Source: Rhodobacteraceae bacterium UBA6273 (GTDB lineage Bacteria; Pseudomonadota; Alphaproteobacteria; Rhodobacterales; Rhodobacteraceae). From it: a stretch of 7,005 nucleotides of DNA. Shown here one piece after another: positions 1 to 5,633 of this stretch (position 1 is its first letter; the number at the start of each line of letters is the position of its first letter). Both the position numbers and the translations under genes were made by a program. The stretch covers positions 1-7,005 of the forward strand of contig DJUV01000042.1 in the NCBI GenBank assembly GCA_002440625.1, written 5' to 3'. The notes beneath the pieces were generated by a model. The model made no database searches and had not been told where the DNA came from. It saw nothing but the letters and a program-made list of their open reading frames with translations.

Positions 1-658
1 CGATGCGGATGCCGTTGTTCTTTTCCCATGCGCCGGCCTGATAATCCCAGAAGGTATAGGTGCCGGGCCGGGGATCGCGGGTACGGATCGCCTCGGTGAA
101 GCCAAGGTGAAGAATCCGGCGGTAGGCGGCGCGGCTTTCCGGCAGGAACAGCGCATCTTCGCGCCAGACTTCCGGTCTGGCCGCATCCTCGGCCTGCGGG
201 ATGATGTTGTAGTCGCCCGCCATCACCACCGGCATCTCGCCTTTCAGCAGTTCCGCCGCGCGGTCCTTCATCCGCGCCATCCATGCAAGCTTGTAGTCGT
301 ATTTCGGCCCCGGCGCCGGGTTGCCGTTCGGCAGGTACAGGCCGCAGAGCCGGATCGTGCGCGCCCCCGTCACCGTCGCCTCGATCCATCGCGCCTGTTC
401 GTCCGCCTCATCGCCGGGCAGGCCGCGCGTTACGTCGGTGAGGGGAAGCTTCGACAGGATGGCGACGCCGTTGAAACCCTTCTGGCCGTGGGTTTCCACG
501 GCATAACCGCGACTTTCGAACAATTCGCGCGGGAAACCTTCATCAACCGATTTGATTTCTTGCAAAAATACAACATCCGGGGCGGCCTCATCCAGCCATG
601 CGGGCAGCGCTTCGATACGTGCCTTGATGCCGTTGATGTTGAAGGTCGCGATCTTCAT
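1..658 (-). CDS. xthA: Exodeoxyribonuclease III, C-terminus cut by window edge
   Basis: This is a Mg-dependent AP endonuclease and 3'-5' exonuclease of the EEP (exonuclease/endonuclease/phosphatase) family, acting in base excision repair. The first 219 codons are present; the family is usually about 260-270 residues, so roughly 45 are missing beyond base 1. The N-terminus MKIATFNINGIKAR is typical. FLQEIK places the metal-binding Glu at residue 34, the same number as in E. coli ExoIII. GLYLPNGNP (about 106-114) and the catalytic GDYNIIP (about 148-154) follow, and the visible end, NNGIRI (214-219), leads into the conserved IDH segment outside the window. The ATG is supported by a GGAG Shine-Dalgarno sequence 7 bases upstream (plus-strand 666-669). 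The gene lies 54 bp downstream of the CNNM/CorC gene on the same strand and may be cotranscribed with it. No frameshift is seen. The family call is firm. Confidence 0.96.
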   Translation of the reverse strand, partial: MKIATFNINGIKARIEALPAWLDEAAPDVVFLQEIKSVDEGFPRELFESRGYAVETHGQKGFNGVAILSKLPLTDVTRGLPGDEADEQARWIEATVTGARTIRLCGLYLPNGNPAPGPKYDYKLAWMARMKDRAAELLKGEMPVVMAGDYNIIPQAEDAARPEVWREDALFLPESRAAYRRILHLGFTEAIRTRDPRPGTYTFWDYQAGAWEKNNGIRI

Positions 659-712
659 GGCGTTTCTCCGGTTCCGCCCATCTGAACAGGCTACGCCCGG
701 AGGGGCAAGGGG

Positions 713-1981
713 TCAGAGCTGCCGCACCAGAAGCTTGTCGATGCGGAACCCGTCGAGGTCGAGGACTTCCATCTCGACCGACTGCACCTTCAGCTTTTCG
801 CCCAGACGCGGGATGTGGCCGAGCGTGTCGAGGACAAGGCCCGCGACCGTCTCATATTCGCGATCCTCCGGGATGCGCAGCCCCATGCGTTCGGCAAACT
901 CGTCTGCCGCCATCGAGCCGGAGACGAGGCAGGAGCCATCGTCGCGGACGACGAGGTCGGGCTCGTCCTCGCCCGGCGTCTCGAACGATCCAGTAATGCC
1001 TTCGAGCACGTCCATCGGTGTGATGACGCCCTCGAAATGGCCGTATTCGTCAAAGACCAGCACCATGTTCAGCGGGCTCGCCCGCAACTGGTCGATGACC
1101 TGCGAGGCGTCGGCGATGTCGATCACCACCGGCACTTCGCGCACAAGGCTGCGAAGGTCGCCGGCAGAGGCTTTCCAGACCAGAAGGTCGCGCACCGGGA
1201 TCGCGCCGATGATGTCGTCCGATCCGCCGTCGCTTACGGGCAGGATCGCGCGCTGCGAGGCGCGGGCCTGCCGTTGCGCCGCCTGCCCTCCGGCGGCGAG
1301 GTCGATCACCTCGACATCGGTGCGCGGCGTCATCAGCGCCCGGGCGGAGCGGTCGGCCACGCGCATCACGCCGGCGATCATCTGGCGTTCGCCCTTGGTC
1401 AGGACACCCGCAGTTTCGGCCTCGGCAATGGTCAGGCGCACCTCTTCGTCGGTCATCGCCTGGCCCGAGACGCCGGACTGGCCCAGAAGGAACAGCAGGG
1501 CCCGGCCGGAAAGGTCGAGAATCAGCACGACGGGCCGCGTCACGAAAGCCAGCACGCGCATCACCGGGGCGACGCTGGCCGCGACACCTTCGGGGTTCTT
1601 CAGTGCGATCTGCTTCGGGACGAGTTCTCCGACGATCAGCGACATGTAGGTGATTGCCGCGACGACAAGACCGACGCCCAGCGTCTGCGCCGTGGCATAG
1701 CTGAACCCCATGCCGCTGAGGGTCGTCGCCAGCCGCGCGCCCAGGGTGGCGCCGGAAAAGGCGCCGGAGAGGACGCCGACAAGCGTGATGCCGATCTGCA
1801 CGGCGGAGAGGAAGCGCCCCGGATGCTCCTGCAGGTCAAGCGCTGTTTGTGCGCCCCTGCGGTGCTGGTCCACCATGGTCTTCAGCCGGGCCGGCCGGGA
1901 GGAGACGATGGCAAGTTCGGACATCGCCAGAAACCCGTTCACGAGCGTCAGCAACACCACGATAGCAATTTCAAGAAACAT
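713..1981 (-). CDS. CNNM/CorC (hemolysin-family) membrane protein with CBS pair
   Basis: This is a 422-residue inner-membrane protein with the full three-part architecture of the family. Residues 1 to about 190 form the CNNM (DUF21) transmembrane domain, with hydrophobic segments near 4-27, 60-80, 99-118 and 137-157 and the family signatures MSE (20-22) and GELVPK (118-123). A linker beginning EEVR (179-182) leads to a CBS pair: LMTPR (216-220) opens the first CBS domain, and the stretch with VFDEYGHFEGVIT belongs to the second. A CorC_HlyC C-terminal domain occupies about 345-422. Relatives are linked to Mg2+/Co2+ export or sodium-coupled Mg2+ transport, and the CBS pair often binds adenine nucleotides; the substrate cannot be read here. 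The old name hemolysin should not be taken literally. The ATG has an AAGG Shine-Dalgarno 5 bases upstream (1987-1990). The gene sits between the Fe-S carrier gene and xthA, with 54 bp on each side. Confidence 0.93.
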   Translation of the reverse strand: MFLEIAIVVLLTLVNGFLAMSELAIVSSRPARLKTMVDQHRRGAQTALDLQEHPGRFLSAVQIGITLVGVLSGAFSGATLGARLATTLSGMGFSYATAQTLGVGLVVAAITYMSLIVGELVPKQIALKNPEGVAASVAPVMRVLAFVTRPVVLILDLSGRALLFLLGQSGVSGQAMTDEEVRLTIAEAETAGVLTKGERQMIAGVMRVADRSARALMTPRTDVEVIDLAAGGQAAQRQARASQRAILPVSDGGSDDIIGAIPVRDLLVWKASAGDLRSLVREVPVVIDIADASQVIDQLRASPLNMVLVFDEYGHFEGVITPMDVLEGITGSFETPGEDEPDLVVRDDGSCLVSGSMAADEFAERMGLRIPEDREYETVAGLVLDTLGHIPRLGEKLKVQSVEMEVLDLDGFRIDKLLVRQL

Positions 1982-1996
1982 GTCAGCCTTGCAGGA

Positions 1997-2017
1997 TTCG
2001 CGGCGAGACTACGCGAA
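1997..2017 (-). other. Small inverted repeat between Fe-S carrier and CNNM genes
   Basis: TTCGCG (1997-2002) and CGCGAA (2012-2017) are perfect inverted arms separated by 9 bases. The 6-bp stem lies in the 54-bp gap between the two minus-strand genes and has no U-run after it. It may be a weak RNA hairpin affecting relative expression within the unit, or it may be chance in GC-rich DNA. Confidence 0.3.
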
Positions 2018-2022
2018 GCCCG

Positions 2023-2048
2023 TCAGATGGAAAAGTCAGATGGAAAAG
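2023..2048. repeat. Perfect 13-bp tandem duplication across the Fe-S carrier stop codon
   Basis: TCAGATGGAAAAG occurs twice head to tail, at 2023-2035 and 2036-2048, with no mismatch. The copy at 2036-2048 encodes the last codons and the TGA stop of the Fe-S carrier on the minus strand. The other copy lies just beyond the stop. The encoded ending, CGCGTSFSI, is the normal end for the family, so the extra copy lies outside the reading frame. It is probably a replication-slippage duplication. Confidence 0.85.
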
Positions 2049-2368
2049 CTGGTGCCGCAGCCGCAGCTTGCCGTGGCGTTGGGATTGTTGATGACAAACC
2101 GCGCGCCGATCAGCTCTTCGGAAAAGTCGATCACCGCATTGGCGAGGAAGGGCAGGGAGACGCTGTCGACCAGCACCTTCTGGCCGTCCTTCTCCAGCAC
2201 CAGATCATCCGCCGAAGGATCGTCAAGCCGGATGTCATACTGAAAGCCGGAACAGCCGCCGCCCTCGACCGCGACTCGAAGCGCTTTCGTCTCACCCGCA
2301 TCGCCGTTGATCTCGGCCAGACGCGCGAAGGCGCGGTCGGTGACTTTCGGGGGGAGCGTCAGGTTCAT
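2036..2368 (-). CDS. erpA: A-type iron-sulfur cluster carrier (ErpA/IscA family)
   Basis: A 110-residue A-type carrier that accepts Fe-S clusters from the assembly scaffold and passes them to apo-enzymes in the cytosol. The complete domain is present. The three conserved cluster-ligand cysteines are visible: C39 in GGGCSGFQY, and C102 and C104 in the C-terminal CGCGTSFSI. Length is normal for the family. A-type carriers IscA, SufA and ErpA are hard to separate by eye. ErpA is preferred because the gene stands alone with no isc or suf genes next to it, and because this neighbourhood commonly carries that name; the symbol is therefore less certain than the family. The gene is first in a likely minus-strand unit followed by the CNNM/CorC gene and xthA, and is divergent from dgt across 74 bp. 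No good Shine-Dalgarno precedes the ATG, but an eight-codon ORF overlaps the start (see its entry). Confidence 0.92.
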   Translation of the reverse strand: MNLTLPPKVTDRAFARLAEINGDAGETKALRVAVEGGGCSGFQYDIRLDDPSADDLVLEKDGQKVLVDSVSLPFLANAVIDFSEELIGARFVINNPNATASCGCGTSFSI

Positions 2369-2391
2369 GGCTTTGCCGGTGTCAATTTCAT
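2365..2391 (-). CDS. Possible 8-codon upstream ORF overlapping the Fe-S carrier start
   Basis: Reading the minus strand from 2391, an ATG opens an ORF encoding MKLTPAKP. Its TGA shares bases with the ATG of the Fe-S carrier (ATGA overlap), an arrangement that can allow translational coupling. Its ATG lies only about 3 bases from the start site expected for the predicted promoter, so it would be read as leaderless or nearly so. The Fe-S carrier itself lacks a clear Shine-Dalgarno, which makes coupling attractive. This is inference; an ORF this short can arise by chance. Confidence 0.25.
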   Translation of the reverse strand: MKLTPAKP

Positions 2392-2396
2392 TACGC

Positions 2397-2411
2397 CTTC
2401 AATATATGAAG
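2397..2411. promoter_or_regulatory. Interrupted palindrome over the -10 element, candidate operator
   Basis: CTTCAATATATGAAG consists of perfect 5-bp inverted arms (CTTCA and TGAAG) around ATATA. It covers the predicted -10 hexamer of the Fe-S carrier promoter, so a bound dimeric protein would block that promoter and might also affect the divergent dgt gene. Iron- or Fe-S-responsive regulators such as IscR, RirA or Irr commonly control this gene type in alphaproteobacteria, but I do not recognise this sequence as any of their consensus sites. Confidence 0.4.
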
Positions 2412-2429
2412 CCTTGACAGAGGCGACAA
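2401..2429 (-). promoter_or_regulatory. Predicted sigma70-type promoter of the Fe-S carrier unit
   Basis: On the minus strand, TTGTCG (plus-strand 2424-2429) serves as the -35 element and TATATT (2401-2406) as the -10, with an optimal 17-base spacer. The start site would fall near 2394, giving a leader of about 26 bases to the Fe-S carrier ATG. This is the most convincing promoter in the window. In the opposite direction, TTGACA at 2414-2419 has no acceptable -10 at the right distance, so the dgt promoter is not resolved. Confidence 0.5.
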
Positions 2430-2442
2430 GAACAGGCGGCCA

Positions 2443-3627
2443 ATGACGCTCGCACCCTATGCCTGCCAGCCGGAACAAAGCCGGGGGCGGCTTTATCCCG
2501 AAACCATGTCCACCTTCCGCTCGCCCTTCCAGCGCGATAGGGACCGGATCATCCACTCCTCCGCGTTCCGGCGGCTGAAGCACAAGACGCAGGTTTTCGT
2601 GGAGCATGAGGGCGACTATTACCGCACCCGCCTGACCCATACGATCGAGGTGGCGCAGGTGGCGCGCACCATTGCCGGGCACCTTGGCCTGAATACCGAC
2701 CTCGCCGAGGCCGTGGCGCTCGCCCATGACCTTGGCCATCCGCCCTTCGGCCATACCGGCGAGGATGCGCTGGCGGAGCTGATGAAACCCTACGGCGGCT
2801 TTGACCATAACGCGCAAGCCATCCGCATCGTGACCAAGCTCGAACGCCATTACGCCGGGTTCGACGGGCTGAACCTGACATGGGAGACGCTGGAGGGCAT
2901 CGCCAAGCACAACGGACCCGTCATCGGCCCGAATGCCAGCGGTTCCCATGCCGTGGGCGATCCGGCGCTTCTTCCCTATGCGCTGGCGGAGTTCAACGCC
3001 CAGTACGATCTTGAGCTTCAGACCCAGGCGAGTGCCGAGGCGCAGGTGGCCGCCGTCGCCGATGACGTGGCCTATAACCACCACGACCTCCACGACGGCC
3101 TGCGCGCCGGGCTTTTCACCGAAGCCGACCTGATGGACCTGCCCGTCACCGGCCCCTGTTTCGCCGAGGTTGACCGGCTGTACCCCGGCCTCGATCCGTC
3201 GCGGCGGCGGCATGAGGCGCTTCGGCGCGTCTTCGGCGTCATGGTGGAGGATGTGATCGCCGTGGCGCAGAACCGGCTTCAATCCTCGATGCCGCAATCG
3301 GCGCAGGAAATCCGCGACATGCCGGGGCCGATCATCCGCTTCTCGAAACCGCTTTATCAGAACCTCAAGGCGATCAAGTCCTTCCTCTACGCCCGCATGT
3401 ACCGCGCCCCGACGGTCGTGGTGGAGCGGCAGCGGGTGACGGCGATGATCGACGACCTCTTCCCGCTGTTCCTGAACGAGCCGTCGCAACTGCCCGAGGA
3501 ATGGCAGGCCGATGTCGCCTGCGCGAAGGATGAGACCGCGCTCGCCCGCGTGGTTCTCGACTATGTCGCGGGGATGACCGACCGCTTTGCCATTCAGGAA
3601 CATGAGCGCCTTTGCGCGCCGGGCTGA
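2443..3627 (+). CDS. dgt: dGTPase-like dNTP triphosphohydrolase (HD domain)
   Basis: This enzyme removes triphosphate from deoxynucleoside triphosphates, giving a nucleoside and PPPi, and helps set the dNTP pool. At 394 residues it matches the shorter dGTPase-like class rather than the roughly 500-residue E. coli Dgt. All HD-domain landmarks are visible: the entry motif SSAFRRLKHKTQVF (39-52), the first metal His in RLTHTIEV (H66), the HD pair in ALAHDLGHPPFGH (H95, D96), and the later Asp in VADDVAYNHHDLHD (D207/D208). The C-terminal YVAGMTDRFA is also typical. The ATG is supported by the family-like N-terminus (MTLAPYACQPEQSRGR); only a weak AGG lies 6 bases upstream. The gene is divergent from the Fe-S carrier gene. 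It is followed by a 122-bp gap with a hairpin and then the antiporter. It is probably housekeeping; nothing nearby suggests a defence role. Confidence 0.95.
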   Translation: MTLAPYACQPEQSRGRLYPETMSTFRSPFQRDRDRIIHSSAFRRLKHKTQVFVEHEGDYYRTRLTHTIEVAQVARTIAGHLGLNTDLAEAVALAHDLGHPPFGHTGEDALAELMKPYGGFDHNAQAIRIVTKLERHYAGFDGLNLTWETLEGIAKHNGPVIGPNASGSHAVGDPALLPYALAEFNAQYDLELQTQASAEAQVAAVADDVAYNHHDLHDGLRAGLFTEADLMDLPVTGPCFAEVDRLYPGLDPSRRRHEALRRVFGVMVEDVIAVAQNRLQSSMPQSAQEIRDMPGPIIRFSKPLYQNLKAIKSFLYARMYRAPTVVVERQRVTAMIDDLFPLFLNEPSQLPEEWQADVACAKDETALARVVLDYVAGMTDRFAIQEHERLCAPG

Positions 3628-3634
3628 CGGCGCG

Positions 3635-3668
3635 GCATTTCGCCCCGGACCTGTCCCCGCCGAAATGC
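3635..3668 (+). terminator. Two-tier hairpin after dgt, possible terminator or mRNA 3' end
   Basis: GCATTTCG (3635-3642) and CGAAATGC (3661-3668) form a perfect 8-bp stem starting 7 bases after the dgt stop. Within the 18-base loop, GGAC (3647-3650) and GTCC (3653-3656) can form a second small stem. Only two T residues follow, so this is not a classical intrinsic terminator. It may act with Rho, protect the dgt mRNA end, or be the leader of the antiporter message. Confidence 0.45.
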
Positions 3669-3678
3669 TTGACGGCCT

Positions 3679-3740
3679 GCAGCCGGAGATTGAGTGTAAC
3701 CGCAAAGGTATTGCGCCGATAGCGGCGGCCGGAGATTGCG
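3679..3740. repeat. Imperfect 16-bp direct repeat upstream of the antiporter
   Basis: Positions 3679-3694 and 3725-3740 match at 14 of 16 bases, with a perfect 11-bp core GCCGGAGATTG (3682-3692 and 3728-3738). The copies start 46 bp apart. Both lie in the 122-bp gap between dgt and the antiporter, and the second ends just before its ribosome binding region. They could be paired binding sites for a regulator or the trace of a small duplication. I found no convincing -35/-10 pair in this gap; TTGACG at 3669-3674 has only poor candidates downstream. Confidence 0.6.
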
Positions 3741-3749
3741 GGGAACGGG

Positions 3750-5561
3750 ATGGCGGTCGAACATGCGGCAGGCGCTCTCACCCCGGTCGTTGCCTTTGCC
3801 CTGATCGGGGTTCTCGGGGTTGGCGCGCAATGGCTTGCCTGGCGGTTTCGCATGCCCGGCATCGTGATCATGCTGGGCGCCGGCCTTCTTTTCGGCCCGA
3901 TCCTCGGGGTCGTGCAACCGGCGCGCGACATTGGCCCCCTGGCATCCAGCCTCATCTCGCTCGCCGTCGCGGTGATCCTGTTCGAGGGTGGACTGACACT
4001 TGATTTCCGCAAGCTTGGCGATGCGCGGGCAGGGGTGTTCCGACTTGTCCTCGTCGGTGCGCCGATCGGCTGGCTCCTCTCGGCGCTGGCGCTGCACTAC
4101 GTCGCGGGGCTGAGCTGGGCCAGTTCCAGCGTCTTCGGCGGTATCATGATCGTCACCGGCCCGACCGTCATCGCCCCGCTTCTGAGGCAGGCGCGGCTCG
4201 CCGGGCGCCCGGCGAAACTTCTGCAATGGGAGGCGATCCTTGCCGACCCCATCGGCGCGCTCGCCGCCGTCTTTGCCTTCGGCATCATCCAGATCGGCGC
4301 TGCAAAGCTCGACGCCGACACCGCCGCGCTCCACTTCGTGCTTGGCACGGTCTTTGCCGGGGTCCTTGGCCTCGCCGTCGGCTACCTTGTCGCACGCGGG
4401 TTCCGGCGCGGCTGGGTGCCGGAATACATGAAAGTGCCGGTGCTTTTCGTCGTCCTCCTCGGCGTCTTTGCGCTGTCGGATTCGATCCTGCATGAAAGCG
4501 GGCTTCTGGCCGTCACGGTGATGGGCGTGGTGATCGCCAATTCCGACCTGCCAAGCTTCGAGGAGCTGCGCCGCTTCAAGGAACATGCGACGATCCTTCT
4601 GGTCTCGGGCGTATTCATCCTCTTGGCCGCGTCGATGGACTTCGCCAGCCTCGGGCAGTTGAACTGGCGGGCGATTGCGCTGATCGCGTCGATCATCCTT
4701 GTCGTCCGGCCGCTCACGGTGCTGATCTCGCTGATCGGCAGCAACCTGCCGCGCAACGAAAGGATCCTGATCGCCACGACCGGCCCGCGCGGCGTCGTGC
4801 TGGTCTCGGTCGCCGGGCTTTTCGCGCAAAGGCTGACGGATGCCGGGGTCGAGGATGGTGCCGTCGTGGCGCCCTTGGCCTTTGCGCTGGTCCTTGCCAC
4901 GGTCATCCTCCACGGGTTTTCGCTGGCGCCAGTGGCGCGCAGGCTTGGCTTCGCAGGCGCGGAAATGCCGGGCGTGATCCTTGTCGGCGGTTCCCGGTTC
5001 ACGACGGGGCTTGCCGAGGCCCTGAAGAAGGTCGGGATGCCGGTCGTGATCAGCGATCCCAACCGCGCCCACCTTCTTGGCCCCCGCCGTCTCGGGATTG
5101 AAGTCTTCTACGGCGACATCCTGTCGGAGGCGGCCGAGCATCAGGTGGAACTGCTGAGCTACCGCACGATCATCGCCGCGACCGACAATGACCCCTACAA
5201 CACCCTTGTCACCACCGATTTCGGCCCGGAGTTCGGGCGCGAGAACTGCTGGCAGATCGCGCGCACCGGCTCGGAAAGCGCGCGCCATGCCCTGCCGACC
5301 CAGCTTGGCGGCCGCCCCTTCGCAGCCGGGCGCACCTATGATGAGCTTGAGGCGATGATGGCCGAGGGCTGGACCGTCCGCGCGACCCGGCTGACGGTGG
5401 AATTCGGCAGGGCGGACTGGCGTGCGATGAACCCCGAGGCGGTGCTGCTCTGCACGCTCGACCCGCGCGGCACGCCGCGGATTCATGGCGGGGCCAAGGA
5501 CCCCGACCTTGCGCCCGGCAGCCGGGTGATTTCTCTGGCGCCGCCGTCGACCACGAAATAG
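3750..5561 (+). CDS. CPA1-type cation/proton antiporter with TrkA-N (RCK) domain
   Basis: A 603-residue inner-membrane antiporter that should exchange Na+ or K+ for H+. Residues about 8-400 are hydrophobic with about 12 membrane segments and carry family marks: MPGIVIMLGAGLLFGP (35-50), LFEGGL (77-82), TGPTVIAPLL (136-145), WEAILADPIGA (160-170) and TTGPRGVVLVS in a late helix. Residues from about 406 form a Rossmann-type TrkA-N domain: a glycine-rich turn VGGSRFTTG (412-420) and an acidic residue (D436) at the end of the next strand suggest nucleotide binding and gating. The last 60 or so residues resemble a degenerate TrkA-C region. Two usual ion-site motifs are changed: TDP reads TGP (137) and ND reads AD (165-166), while E161 and D166 are kept. 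The ATG has GGGA 5 bases upstream (3741-3744). Flanking hairpins and gaps suggest its own transcription unit. Ion specificity cannot be read. Confidence 0.93.
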   Translation: MAVEHAAGALTPVVAFALIGVLGVGAQWLAWRFRMPGIVIMLGAGLLFGPILGVVQPARDIGPLASSLISLAVAVILFEGGLTLDFRKLGDARAGVFRLVLVGAPIGWLLSALALHYVAGLSWASSSVFGGIMIVTGPTVIAPLLRQARLAGRPAKLLQWEAILADPIGALAAVFAFGIIQIGAAKLDADTAALHFVLGTVFAGVLGLAVGYLVARGFRRGWVPEYMKVPVLFVVLLGVFALSDSILHESGLLAVTVMGVVIANSDLPSFEELRRFKEHATILLVSGVFILLAASMDFASLGQLNWRAIALIASIILVVRPLTVLISLIGSNLPRNERILIATTGPRGVVLVSVAGLFAQRLTDAGVEDGAVVAPLAFALVLATVILHGFSLAPVARRLGFAGAEMPGVILVGGSRFTTGLAEALKKVGMPVVISDPNRAHLLGPRRLGIEVFYGDILSEAAEHQVELLSYRTIIAATDNDPYNTLVTTDFGPEFGRENCWQIARTGSESARHALPTQLGGRPFAAGRTYDELEAMMAEGWTVRATRLTVEFGRADWRAMNPEAVLLCTLDPRGTPRIHGGAKDPDLAPGSRVISLAPPSTTK

Positions 5562-5565
5562 CTGG

Positions 5566-5610
5566 CCGGCAGGCGGCATTGACGCCAGGGGCCGCCTCTG
5601 GCATTGCCGG
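5566..5610 (+). terminator. Nested hairpin between antiporter and argS
   Basis: Outer arms CCGGCA (5566-5571) and TGCCGG (5605-5610) enclose a compact hairpin at 5584-5602. There, GCCAGGGG pairs with CCTCTGGC over 8 bp, including one G-U, around a 3-base loop. It begins 4 bases after the antiporter stop and ends 23 bases before the argS ATG. No T-run follows. It may slow or end transcription from the antiporter, stabilise its mRNA, or be a leader structure for argS. Confidence 0.5.
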
Positions 5611-5633
5611 AGGAACGTCAGGGATAGCGAAAC

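Noticed and set aside
552..1649. 365-codon plus-strand Ser/Arg/Thr-rich open frame
   Set aside because: It overlaps xthA and the CNNM/CorC gene on the opposite strand and has the composition of a shadow frame.
2414..2419. Perfect TTGACA as a -35 element for dgt
   Set aside because: At 16-18 bases downstream the sequence is GC-rich with no -10-like hexamer, and it would place the start site at or inside the gene.
815..2446. 543-codon plus-strand open frame opposite the CNNM/CorC and Fe-S carrier genes
   Set aside because: It is antisense to two well-supported genes, its composition is low-complexity His/Arg/Asp-rich, and there is no recognisable domain.
2443..3627. dgt as part of an anti-phage dNTP-depletion system
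   Set aside because: dNTPases can act in defence, but this one is flanked by housekeeping genes and there is no sensor, toxin or mobile-element gene in the window.
3635..3668. Classical intrinsic terminator after dgt
   Set aside because: The stem is good but only two T residues follow. It is kept as a hairpin with uncertain function.
2365..3705. 446-codon minus-strand open frame opposite dgt
   Set aside because: It is an antisense shadow of dgt. Only its last eight codons, upstream of the Fe-S carrier, were kept as a separate low-confidence short ORF.
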